NCBI RefSeq assembly: GCF_017939745.1
Contig: NZ_JAGKQQ010000001.1
Span: forward strand, 5,828,001 to 5,892,000
Length of the DNA stretch: 64,000 bases
From: Gemmata palustris
GTDB lineage: Bacteria; Planctomycetota; Planctomycetia; Gemmatales; Gemmataceae
Direction of reading: 5' to 3'
The translations under genes were made by a program, and so were the position numbers. This document shows positions 1 to 7,304 of the stretch, piece after piece. Below the pieces are notes generated by a model that worked only from the letters and a program-made list of their open reading frames with translations, ran no database searches and was not told the DNA's origin. Numbering within the stretch: the stretch's first letter is position 1; every line of letters starts with the position of its first letter.

Positions 1-773
1 ATGAAGTACGAATCGTCGATCTCGTCCGCCTCACACCCGAAACCGTAATCGGCGGTCAGGTAATCGCGGATACAGAGCGCCGCGTTGTCACTCCAGACGG
101 TCAAACCCGTTCGCGGGTCGTACAGCTTCTTGCCGTCGACCACGGCCGAGATGTTGGGGATGCCGTTGGGGAACACGTCGATGGAATACTGGAGGCGCAC
201 GTAGATGTACGCGATGCCGCGCAGCCGGTGTGCCTCGGTCCACAGACTCGGGCACTCGTGGATCAGCTCGGTGCTAGCGACTTGATCGGCGGCACCGGTG
301 TATTTCAGCACCCGGACCCAGGCGTTGCCCTCGGTGAAGTAGGAGCCGGAGCTGGCCCACCCGTTCCCGTCGAGTGGAACCACTTCGTCGTTCAAATAAA
401 TGTCGCCGATGGAATCGACCTCGTGCCCGGCGAGCGGGATGACGAGGTGCAGGAACGCGTTGTCGCGGTCCACCGCATCACCCAGGAAGTTGATCCCGCG
501 CGCGGTGTGGGCGAATACCAGCGGGCCGGACACGCGGGCACGGCCGTAGACGATCTTGTGGCTCTCGACGCTGCTGCGGACGGTGACCGATCGGCCACTC
601 GCCTCATTGGAGAACGACGGGGCTTTGGCTTTCTTGGTCAGGGCACGGGAGCCGAGCTGGTTGACGGCGGCGGAGACTACGAACCCGGCGGCCGACGCGA
701 GCAGCCCGGTACCGATTGCGGCGGTGGTGGCCGCACCGGCAACCGCAGCAACGACGGGGATGACGGCGGGCAT
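1..773 (-). CDS. Phage tail tip/hub protein (J-like), C-terminus cut by window edge
   Basis: Open from the ATG at 773 to the window edge, about 257 residues. The N-terminus is Ala/Val/Gly-rich and hydrophobic (residues 1-30). It is followed by the block containing IVYGRARVSGPLVF, then a stretch with YVRLQYSIDVFPNGIPN, GKKLYDPRTG and CIRDYLT. These blocks are typical of the N-terminal part of lambda J/host-specificity and GTA-type central tail hub proteins, which close the tail tip and contact the host. It is the last visible gene of the leftward tail operon. Its ATG shares one base with the stop of the NlpC-like gene (TAATG), so it is probably translationally coupled. Function is from family resemblance; the receptor-binding part lies outside the window. 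Confidence 0.8.
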   Translation of the reverse strand, partial: MPAVIPVVAAVAGAATTAAIGTGLLASAAGFVVSAAVNQLGSRALTKKAKAPSFSNEASGRSVTVRSSVESHKIVYGRARVSGPLVFAHTARGINFLGDAVDRDNAFLHLVIPLAGHEVDSIGDIYLNDEVVPLDGNGWASSGSYFTEGNAWVRVLKYTGAADQVASTELIHECPSLWTEAHRLRGIAYIYVRLQYSIDVFPNGIPNISAVVDGKKLYDPRTGLTVWSDNAALCIRDYLTADYGFGCEADEIDDSYF

Positions 774-1168
774 TAGTCGACGCCCCACGCGCGCGTGCAG
801 GCGAGCGTATCAATCGTGGTGAGACCGGATGCGGTGACGAAGTGACTCACGCGGCCGTTGCAGATCCCGAGCGCCCCCTGTGGGTGCAGCACGAGATCGC
901 CGCGCCGGGCGAGCGGTACGGGTTTTTCCTCAAGAGCATCGGCGGCAACGGCTTCGACTCCGTTAAACCCGAGCCGAGCCATTGCGAGCTTCGCGCCCCG
1001 AGTCGTGCGGTACGTGCCCTTCCACCGGGAAACGAAGTCCCGGCCGGTGCAGAGCAGCACCCACGTGCCGGACCACAGGCCGCAGTCGTGTTCGCCCCAG
1101 TCGAACTCCTTGCCCGCGCTGGCCGCGACGTATTCGTTGAGAAGGGATTCCCAGCCTTCTGTCCTCAT
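773..1168 (-). CDS. NlpC/P60-like (DUF6950-type) tail-associated peptidase
   Basis: 131 aa. A Cys in the motif GEHDCGLW (about residue 29) and a downstream RRGDLVLHP...SHFV block resemble the catalytic Cys and His-bearing strand of NlpC/P60-like enzymes found at this position in lambda-like and GTA tail clusters. Such proteins cleave peptidoglycan cross-links or process the tail tip during DNA entry. It overlaps the upstream DUF2163-like gene by 4 nt and the downstream hub gene by 1 nt. The exact catalytic His is not certain, so enzymatic activity is inferred. Confidence 0.72.
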   Translation of the reverse strand: MRTEGWESLLNEYVAASAGKEFDWGEHDCGLWSGTWVLLCTGRDFVSRWKGTYRTTRGAKLAMARLGFNGVEAVAADALEEKPVPLARRGDLVLHPQGALGICNGRVSHFVTASGLTTIDTLACTRAWGVD

Positions 1169-1734
1169 GCCGGGGCCTTCTGGCCCCAGAACAGGGGTTT
1201 TTCGGTCGTCTGCTCGACGTACTCCAGCCCACGGTCGCCGGGGTACCGGAGCTGCTGGTCGGCACCGTTGTACCGGCGCGTCAGTGGCCGGTCCCAGGCC
1301 GCGAACCGGCTCTCGACGGTCAGCCGGATGGAAACGGTTTCCTCCTGCTCGACGGCCGCCGTGTCCATGCGCCCGCGGTACAGTATGAACGGGGTGTCGA
1401 CGAGTTGCTGGCTGGTAGCATCCAAATAGCCCCCATAGAGCGTCGCCCGCCGCCCCTGGTAGTATTCGTTGAGGGTGACGCTAACCAGATCCGTCGGGAG
1501 CCCGCGGAGCGTGAGTTCCAACGTGGTGCGGCTCAGGTCCGCGTCCTCGTCGACGCCACCGATGGAGCCGATGGCCCCGGTGCCGGTGTACGTGTCGCCG
1601 CCGAAACTGATCGAGCCGAGCCCGGTGTGGAGGCACACGTCGCCCGTATCGAACTGGAGCTTGACGAAGTACACCGGATAGATCGTCGCGGCTTGCGAGG
1701 CGGATTCGTTGGGGGCCGAGATGCTGCGGGTCAC
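1165..1734 (-). CDS. DUF2163-like baseplate/distal tail protein
   Basis: 189 aa, GTG start at 1734, one base after the stop of the 199-aa tail gene. It is beta-rich, with segments such as VYFVKLQFDTGDVCLHTG, LTLRGLP and RRATLYGGYLD. These resemble the DUF2163 proteins (gp13 of gene transfer agents) that sit between the distal tail protein and the NlpC-like peptidase in many siphoviruses. Position (after the tape measure and one distal tail gene, before NlpC and hub) fits a hub/baseplate component. Confidence 0.7.
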   Translation of the reverse strand: MTRSISAPNESASQAATIYPVYFVKLQFDTGDVCLHTGLGSISFGGDTYTGTGAIGSIGGVDEDADLSRTTLELTLRGLPTDLVSVTLNEYYQGRRATLYGGYLDATSQQLVDTPFILYRGRMDTAAVEQEETVSIRLTVESRFAAWDRPLTRRYNGADQQLRYPGDRGLEYVEQTTEKPLFWGQKAPA

Positions 1735-1735
1735 G

Positions 1736-2335
1736 TCAGAACACCTCGTAGGCGCTGAAGGTTTTCTCCTGGTAAATCCCGTTGTGGTCGCACTCCCAGA
1801 ATCCTTGCTGGTCGCTCTCCAGGATCATCGTGCAGGTCGGCTTCGTGAGCGTGAGCGGGGCGTTGTCGGCGGGGCTGCTGCGGAGGGCGGGCTTGAAGGT
1901 GACGGTCGCGTTCCCGCTCCCGTCGCTGGTCACGTCGGCGATCACCCGCTTCAGTTCACCATTCACCGAGAAATAATCCCCGGCCTTGAGTACCAGCGTG
2001 CTGTTGGTCCAGCCGTCGGTGGTGAGGCTTGATCCGGTCTGTGAGGCGTTCTTCACCAGCGGGGTGCCGGTGCCCGCACCGAGCGGCCGTTGGCGGTCCG
2101 GGTCGTAAGCGTTGAACGTGTTGGCCATGCCCTCGCACTGGTCGAGGAACGCCATCCACGGCCCGGCCTGGCGGGCGTTCATCTTGGGCAGCGTGTAATC
2201 GGCGCGCCACCGGCCCCCGGTCAGAACCAGGCGCTGGGTGTTGCGGGTGAGCGGCGAGGTAAAGGTTTGGGTGTGGGCTTCCAGTCCGAACGAGCTGCGA
2301 ACGAATCCGGGAGCGGCGGGCATATCAATGGGCAT
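1736..2335 (-). CDS. Distal tail protein, 199 aa
   Basis: No catalytic motifs. Beta-rich with an N-terminal VRSSFGLEAHTQTFTSPLTR region and a central segment reading AGPWMAFLDQCEGMANTFNAYDP, as in small phage tail proteins of the Dit/DUF2460 type that cap the tail tube. Its start overlaps the stop of the tape-measure gene by 1 nt (2335). It lies where the distal tail protein is expected in a lambda/GTA-like order. Assignment rests mainly on position. Confidence 0.55.
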   Translation of the reverse strand: MPIDMPAAPGFVRSSFGLEAHTQTFTSPLTRNTQRLVLTGGRWRADYTLPKMNARQAGPWMAFLDQCEGMANTFNAYDPDRQRPLGAGTGTPLVKNASQTGSSLTTDGWTNSTLVLKAGDYFSVNGELKRVIADVTSDGSGNATVTFKPALRSSPADNAPLTLTKPTCTMILESDQQGFWECDHNGIYQEKTFSAYEVF

Positions 2336-4068
2336 CAGTTGCGCTTCCCGACCATGCGTGATTCACTGCCCCCGCGCTCGATGGCCCCGAAGACGGCGGC
2401 CTTGGTGTTGGCCGTAATCGCGGGCATCATGCTCATGAGTTCCTGACGCACCGTGCCCTGGATGCCGGTGCTGATGTTGAAGACGTTGGTAACGGTGACG
2501 GACTTCCCGCCCATCGCCCCGTTGGGGATGACCGTCCCGGCGGAATCCGGCACGAACAGTTCGGGACCGTTTTCACCGACAATCGATGCACGCCCGACCG
2601 GGGGACGGCCGCCGTCGGCGAAGCCCAACAGTCCACCAATGCTCCCGAAGATGTCACCCCCGAGTGCGTCGCCAATCCCCTGGGCCAGCGGGCCGGTGAT
2701 CTTGCGCTTGATGATTTGTGAGGCGATTTCCTCGAAGAAGTTCTTGGCCGCGTCCCGGGCGCTGTCGAAGTGGAGAACGATCTCGGTCAACCCGTCGCGG
2801 AACGCGTTGGTCAGCTCACGCTGGGTTTCGGTCGCATCCCGGGTCTGTTGCTCGAGCTTCCGCTGGGCCTCCTGTAAGTCGTAAGTCGCCTCGACTTCGG
2901 CGGTGATCTGCTGCACGGCTTCCTCCGACAGGAGATTGCCGTCCTTCGTTGCGATCGCGGTGGCTTCCAGGATGGCTTTTCGCACTTCCAGAGCCTTGCC
3001 CGAGAGCCCGGCCAGCTCGCGCTCGTTCTCCAGGTTCGTGAGGTACCGCTCCATCTCGTTGTTGAGCGTGTCGTAGTCCTCGACCGCTTTTTCGGTGTCC
3101 TTGTCGGTGCCCTTGAGCAGCCCGGCGTTGCTCCCGGCGGCGGGATTCGCTTTCGCTCCCGGCGGGACCAGGTTGCCCTTGGCGTCGAACGTGTAACCGC
3201 TGACCACGGTCGCTTCGGTCGCGAACCCGCCGGCCTTCGCCTTACGTCCGTACCCGGCCTGGCCGGTGTATTCCTCGCCGATGGTCCGGCCGATCCGGGA
3301 ACCGAGCTCGACCGGGTTGAGCACGCGGAGCGTCTGAAACGCTTCCACGACCGCGTCGAGTACCGGCGTGAACGCGGTGAAGCTCACCTGGAGCTGCTCC
3401 ACGACCGCGGTCCACTTGTCCCCGAACTCGTCGATGCGCTTCAGATCCTCGTCGCTGATCGCTTTGCCGGTGCGCTTGGCATCGTCCACAAGTTTTTGCA
3501 TATTGCCGCCCAGCTCGTTGATGAGCGGGATCAGCACGGCAGCCCCGCGTCCCATCAGATTCTGTGCGGCGGCCTGCTGCTGGGTGATGTCCTTCAGACC
3601 CGACAGTGCTCGTGCGACGGCGAAGAAGCGTTCCTCCTGCGGCAGCGCGAGCAGTTTCGTGACGCTGAGCCCGAGCTGGTCGAACGATTTGACCGTCTCA
3701 TGGTTACCGGTCTGGGCCTCGCCGAGGGCGTTGTTGAGCCGGGCCATTGCCCCCGCGAACTCGTCCAGGCTCGATCCCGACTGCTTGAGCGGGGTGTTCA
3801 GGGCGGAGAGTGTGCTCCCGGCGAACCCGGTCCGCTGGGCCAGATCGTTGATGTGGTCGGCGGCGGCGAACGCCTGCCGGCCGAAACTCACCACAGCCGC
3901 GACGGAGAGCGCCGGGACGAGTGCGGCGAACTGCCCCCGCAGATCGGTGAGCACGGCTCTCATCCGGTTGCCCGTGTCCTGGGTCTGCTGTTGGGCGTTT
4001 TTCAACGCGCGCTCCAGCTGGGCCGAGTCGGCAGTAATGGTGATCTTCAGTTCGTCAAGCGTCGCCAC
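2335..4068 (-). CDS. Tail tape measure protein
   Basis: 577 aa, GTG start at 4068. It begins with LKITITADSAQLERAL, followed by a long helical region rich in Gln/Ala/Glu (coiled coil at about residues 330-410), a hydrophobic segment near residues 50-70 and a Gly-rich C-terminal part with GENGPELFVPDSAGTVIPNG, a hallmark of lambda H/TP901-like tape measures. Tape-measure length sets tail length; at about 1.5 Å per residue this predicts a short tail of roughly 85-90 nm. The start lies inside the frameshift extension of the tail assembly chaperone, the classical siphovirus order. Confidence 0.9.
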   Translation of the reverse strand: MATLDELKITITADSAQLERALKNAQQQTQDTGNRMRAVLTDLRGQFAALVPALSVAAVVSFGRQAFAAADHINDLAQRTGFAGSTLSALNTPLKQSGSSLDEFAGAMARLNNALGEAQTGNHETVKSFDQLGLSVTKLLALPQEERFFAVARALSGLKDITQQQAAAQNLMGRGAAVLIPLINELGGNMQKLVDDAKRTGKAISDEDLKRIDEFGDKWTAVVEQLQVSFTAFTPVLDAVVEAFQTLRVLNPVELGSRIGRTIGEEYTGQAGYGRKAKAGGFATEATVVSGYTFDAKGNLVPPGAKANPAAGSNAGLLKGTDKDTEKAVEDYDTLNNEMERYLTNLENERELAGLSGKALEVRKAILEATAIATKDGNLLSEEAVQQITAEVEATYDLQEAQRKLEQQTRDATETQRELTNAFRDGLTEIVLHFDSARDAAKNFFEEIASQIIKRKITGPLAQGIGDALGGDIFGSIGGLLGFADGGRPPVGRASIVGENGPELFVPDSAGTVIPNGAMGGKSVTVTNVFNISTGIQGTVRQELMSMMPAITANTKAAVFGAIERGGSESRMVGKRN

Positions 4069-4339
4069 GGTGCTGCTGTTCCCTCTCCAATCGTTGTTTC
4101 AGTGCGTCCCGGCTTTTCGCATCGGGATACGCGGTCGGATCAAACTTCTTCTTCACCCCCTTATAAGAGGCGAACCCGTCGAACGCGCGGGTCAGCTCCC
4201 AGACGTTGCTCTGCCAAAACGCGGGCGGGGGCCAGCGGAGGACGCCGAGTGCGAGTTCCTGGTACTCGTTCCAGAGGAACCGGACGGGGCGGTCAGCCGC
4301 CCGATCAGCTCCCCCATCGTTTTCTTTCGCTCCGCGCGT
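4055..4339 (-). CDS. Tail assembly chaperone, -1 frameshift extension (T-like domain)
   Basis: An open frame of 94 codons in the -1 frame relative to the upstream chaperone gene. It is bounded upstream by an in-frame TGA (4342-4340) and has no ATG. It reads like protein (…RFLWNEYQELALGVLRWPPP…, then …WELTRAFDGFASYKG…) and ends within the tape-measure start. In lambda-like phages G and T are joined by a programmed -1 slip. The region 4311-4329, with AAAGAAAAC followed by a G5 run, is the likely slip zone. No perfect X-XXY-YYZ heptamer is in frame, so the slip site is inferred. Confidence 0.65.
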   Translation of the reverse strand, partial: TRGAKENDGGADRAADRPVRFLWNEYQELALGVLRWPPPAFWQSNVWELTRAFDGFASYKGVKKKFDPTAYPDAKSRDALKQRLEREQQHRGDA

Positions 4340-4650
4340 TCACGTTTGGGCGTCATGGCCACGAGGAGCCAGGCCATCAGGTGCCCGCGCAGGAGCTGGT
4401 ACTCGGTTCCGGTCACCCCGACCTCGTCGAGGAGCCACGCACCGGTGTCCTGTTCTTTCTCACCACACCCGGTGGCGAGCAGCAGGGCGATCTCGTCCTG
4501 ACGCATCTCCAGTACTCGGGCTTGTACCGCGAGCAGATCCTCTTTGAAGGCGTGCTGCACGGCCTTGAGTGTGGCGAAACTGCCGTCGAGCGTAAAGCTG
4601 CGATCCGCGAGGGTGAAGGAGTAGTCGGGGGAAACTAAGTGCTCGGTCAT
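4192..4650 (-). CDS. Tail assembly chaperone (G-like)
   Basis: 152 aa. The ATG at 4650 overlaps the stop of the 121-aa gene as ATGA, which decides the start over upstream possibilities. It begins MTEHLVSPDYSFTLADRSFTL and is largely helical after residue 25. Small proteins between the major tail protein and the tape measure act as tail assembly chaperones that coat the tape measure during tube polymerisation. The last about 40 residues are Ser/Arg-rich and low-complexity, unlike the -1 frame read over the same bases. This suggests the frameshifted product is the conserved one at its C-terminus. Confidence 0.7.
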   Translation of the reverse strand: MTEHLVSPDYSFTLADRSFTLDGSFATLKAVQHAFKEDLLAVQARVLEMRQDEIALLLATGCGEKEQDTGAWLLDEVGVTGTEYQLLRGHLMAWLLVAMTPKRERAERKKTMGELIGRLTAPSGSSGTSTRNSHSASSAGPRPRFGRATSGS

Positions 4651-5012
4651 GCGTAACCGTTCAGCCGGATCGCGGCCACGGACATGCCGGTGGCGTTGTC
4701 GAGCGTGTAGCTCACCTGACCGCTCGAGTTGTTGAATCGGTCCTGCGGGAACGGGCCGACGACGCATTTGCCGCCGTTGGTGCCGGAGCCGGGGATGGTC
4801 ACGGTTTCGCCCGCGTCGGCGGCGGAGATGTCACCGAAGCCGGGCTTGGAGAAGGCGTTGCCGGTGATGGTGAGCGTGCGGCTCGAGGCGTTGGCGTTGA
4901 GGAACACGAGTACCGTCTTGCCGTCGTTGGCGAACACGTCGCCGGTGGACGCGGAATCGTAGGTGAAGTTGAGGCCGGTGAAAACCGCCGTCTGCTGTGT
5001 GAGCGTTGCCAT
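4647..5012 (-). CDS. Small phage tail-region protein, 121 aa
   Basis: Beta-rich, immunoglobulin-like composition (Thr/Ser/Asn/Gly rich) with TVLVFLNANASSRTLTITG near the middle. Such proteins accompany major tail or head decoration genes in siphoviruses. It lies 12 nt after the major tail protein gene and is coupled to the chaperone gene by a 4-nt overlap. A tail-tube decoration role is a guess from context. Confidence 0.6.
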   Translation of the reverse strand: MATLTQQTAVFTGLNFTYDSASTGDVFANDGKTVLVFLNANASSRTLTITGNAFSKPGFGDISAADAGETVTIPGSGTNGGKCVVGPFPQDRFNNSSGQVSYTLDNATGMSVAAIRLNGYA

Positions 5013-5024
5013 GTGCTACCTCCC

Positions 5025-5429
5025 TTACGCGCCGGTGAAGGTCCAGCTGCCGCTGGATTCGAGGGTGGCGGTGAACGTCTGCTCGCCGTTGTACTCGCCG
5101 GTGATCTCGAAGCTCGATACCTGGAAGCTGCCCTCCAGCGTGTCCCCGTCGGCCCATCCGAGCGCGTGCGCGTTGATGCTCCCGGCGTTGGCGTACCCCT
5201 GGAACGTCTCGAACCCGGTGTCGTTGGTCATCACCCCGCCGAACGTGACGGTGACCGATTTCACACCCGCCCCTTCGAGAAGTGTGCGGTACCCGTTGCT
5301 GCTCTTGTTGGTGATGTCCACGAGTTCGTGGTTGATGCGCAAGCTGTGCGTGCGGCAGTCGGCGATAGCCGTGCCCCCGCTCCACGTGCCGTTCTTCAGC
5401 AGGAAGTCCCTGCCCTTATAATTTGTCAT
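5025..5429 (-). CDS. Major tail protein (TP901-1 type)
   Basis: 134 aa. It starts MTNYKGRDFLLKNGTWSGGTAIADCRTHSL and contains VDITNKSSNGYRTLLEGAGVKSVTVTFGGV, the signature of the TP901-1 family major tail protein that polymerises into the tail tube. Beta-rich throughout. It lies between the DUF3168-type tail completion gene and the chaperone/tape-measure genes, the standard order. Confidence 0.88.
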   Translation of the reverse strand: MTNYKGRDFLLKNGTWSGGTAIADCRTHSLRINHELVDITNKSSNGYRTLLEGAGVKSVTVTFGGVMTNDTGFETFQGYANAGSINAHALGWADGDTLEGSFQVSSFEITGEYNGEQTFTATLESSGSWTFTGA

Positions 5430-5455
5430 GTGTTAAGCCCTCCTTGGCCCGTTGG

Positions 5456-5866
5456 TTAACTGTTCTTCACCAGCGCGCGGAACCGGATCACCCCGTGCTG
5501 GTACCGGTCGGTTTCGACCTCGCCCTGGGGTTCCACGTCCGCGTCGGCAGCGGTGTATTCGAGTGTGACCAGCGCGTGTCCGGTGAGCGTGAGATTGGCT
5601 TCTTGCCGGTGCAGCGCCTGCTTGATCTGCCCGAGCAGCGTCTGCACGCCCTTCTTGCCCGCCGCGCTGTCGAACGCGTGGATTGTCACGCTCAGCTCGT
5701 CGCCGGTGTCGGATTTGGTGTCCCAGTTGAGGGCGGTGATCGCGCCGATACGGACGAACGGCATGGGTGAACCCTGCGGCACGTGGTCGTAGACCGGCGT
5801 GTCGGTGATCTGATCCGTGAGTCGGTCGTAGATCGCTTTTTGAAGGGCGTTACTGGCGAGCGTCAT
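5456..5866 (-). CDS. DUF3168 tail completion protein
   Basis: 136 aa. Starts with a helix (ALQKAIYDRLT) then YDHVPQGSPMPFVRIG and WDTKSDTGDELSVTIHAFD, the core motifs of DUF3168 proteins (SPP1 gp17-like). These join the tail tube to the head-tail connector. It overlaps the gp10-like gene by 4 nt and directly precedes the major tail protein. Confidence 0.88.
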   Translation of the reverse strand: MTLASNALQKAIYDRLTDQITDTPVYDHVPQGSPMPFVRIGAITALNWDTKSDTGDELSVTIHAFDSAAGKKGVQTLLGQIKQALHRQEANLTLTGHALVTLEYTAADADVEPQGEVETDRYQHGVIRFRALVKNS

Positions 5867-6303
5867 TTGCGGATGCCGTCGTTCACGGCTTTCGCCATGC
5901 GTTCGCGGATGAAGGGTTTGCTGCGCTCCAGTGCCGGGGCCATGAACGGGCGCTCGGCCATGTTCGCGGTGCCGTATTCCAGGTGGCGCGCGTAGGTGAC
6001 GATGCCGCGACCCGCGACCACGAAGCTACTGAGCGCGGTGCTGTCGAGGTACGAATTAATTGAATTGATGAGCCGCCCGGTGTCGGTGGCCGGGGCCTCG
6101 CCCGGGGCCGACGCGCGGTGCGTGACCGAGCGGCGTTGATACAACCGCCCGGATTTCGGGCCGCGGGCGATGGATTCCTTGGCTTCCTTCTCCACCCGCT
6201 GGGCGGACGCGAGGAGGGCCTTTTTCACCTCCATCTCGATGACTCTGGCTTTCGCCCCCCACTTGGCGGGATCGGGTCCGGAGACGGAAACGGTAAAGTC
6301 CAT
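5863..6303 (-). CDS. HK97 gp10-family head-tail/tail completion protein
   Basis: 146 aa. An N-terminal helical segment (VIEMEVKKALLASAQRVEKEAKESI) is followed by APATDTGRLINSINSYL and YARHLEYGTANMAERPFMAPALE, the diagnostic end motif of the HK97 gp10 family. These proteins act at the head-tail interface of long-tailed phages. It is coupled to its neighbours by a 1-nt overlap upstream (6303) and 4 nt downstream. Confidence 0.9.
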   Translation of the reverse strand: MDFTVSVSGPDPAKWGAKARVIEMEVKKALLASAQRVEKEAKESIARGPKSGRLYQRRSVTHRASAPGEAPATDTGRLINSINSYLDSTALSSFVVAGRGIVTYARHLEYGTANMAERPFMAPALERSKPFIRERMAKAVNDGIRK

Positions 6304-6929
6304 TACGGGATCACCAGCTCGACGCGGTAGCTCTCCAGCGTGATGGTCTCGCCGGTGTTGGTGAGCTGCCCGGTGAATACCAGGTCCTGGGCGGTGGCGG
6401 TATCGACGGAGCCGGTTGTTGGCGCTCCGGTCGACGAGCCGATGCCCAAGCTGGAGAAGTTCCAGCTCACCTGCGAGTTGGCCGCCCCGCGGTTACGGAC
6501 GTCGCTGTCGATCTGCGCCGAGGCGGTGGTCGTAAACGTCGGCCCCATAAAGACCGTGCCCCCGATGCCACCGAGGCGCATGCGCGGAACCTTGTTGTTT
6601 CCGCTGTTGGTGTAGCTCCAGAGCGTGCGGACCCGCAGCGCCCCGTTGGCAGTCATCAGTCCGGCGGGGATCGTCACCGTGGCCAGCGTCGTTTCACTGG
6701 TAGTGCCGGTTACGCTCACGCCAGAGACGGAGGAGGACGCGAGCACGCAGGACCCGCCGACCGGCTTCCAAATCGTGCCGGTGGAAATGAAGAGTGCCCC
6801 ACCTCCGATGTCGGTCACACGGTAGATATTGTTTCCGGCAGCAGCGGCGGATGGGAGATTGGCGAAAGTAGTTGAGATCACGGACATGTCGGAGCCTATC
6901 GAACTGAGGAGGGTGAGCAGAGCGGACAT
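6303..6929 (-). CDS. Phage structural protein, 208 aa, unknown
   Basis: A short N-terminal helix (residues 1-25) is followed by a Ser/Thr/Gly-rich beta domain including YRVTDIGGGALFISTGTIWKPVGG. The C-terminal half resembles jelly-roll folds of phage fibre or whisker proteins (…LTNTGETITLESYRVELVIP). It abuts the 117-aa gene with no gap. With the tailspike it forms a three-gene insert between the head-tail adaptor and gp10 genes, so a receptor-binding or virion-surface role is plausible but unproven. Confidence 0.55.
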   Translation of the reverse strand: MSALLTLLSSIGSDMSVISTTFANLPSAAAAGNNIYRVTDIGGGALFISTGTIWKPVGGSCVLASSSVSGVSVTGTTSETTLATVTIPAGLMTANGALRVRTLWSYTNSGNNKVPRMRLGGIGGTVFMGPTFTTTASAQIDSDVRNRGAANSQVSWNFSSLGIGSSTGAPTTGSVDTATAQDLVFTGQLTNTGETITLESYRVELVIP

Positions 6930-7283
6930 TTACACGGGCCGCACGGCGAGGGTGATGCTGCGGTCGGCCCCTTCGGAGGAGCCGGACACGAGCTTGATGA
7001 ACCGGAGCCCGGCGACGACCGCCAGGTTTTCAATCGGCACGTACTTGGACGCGGCGACCGGGAGCGCGTAATCGGCCCCGCCCGACTGCACGGTGACGAA
7101 GGTGCCGCCGGAAGCGGGCGCGGCCTGGATCTTGATGGTGGTGCCGGTGAACGCGGCGGGCATGAACAGCCCGCACAAGTCGGCCCCCGTGAGGTCGATC
7201 TCGGCGCTCGTGGTCTGCCCGCTGGCGATGGTCGCGGTCAGGTTGTAGGCGTCGTTCGGTTGGAATTCATAGGAGTTGGGCAT
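6930..7283 (-). CDS. Phage structural protein, 117 aa, unknown
   Basis: Beta-rich small protein with DAYNLTATIASGQTTSAEIDLTGADLCGLFMPAAF, a sequence style seen in small phage proteins encoded beside fibres or spikes. It starts 21 nt after the tailspike gene and abuts the 208-aa gene. Probably a virion surface component; the function is not recognised. Confidence 0.55.
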   Translation of the reverse strand: MPNSYEFQPNDAYNLTATIASGQTTSAEIDLTGADLCGLFMPAAFTGTTIKIQAAPASGGTFVTVQSGGADYALPVAASKYVPIENLAVVAGLRFIKLVSGSSEGADRSITLAVRPV

Positions 7284-7304
7284 GGGGCCTCCGTTGCGGG
7301 CGGG

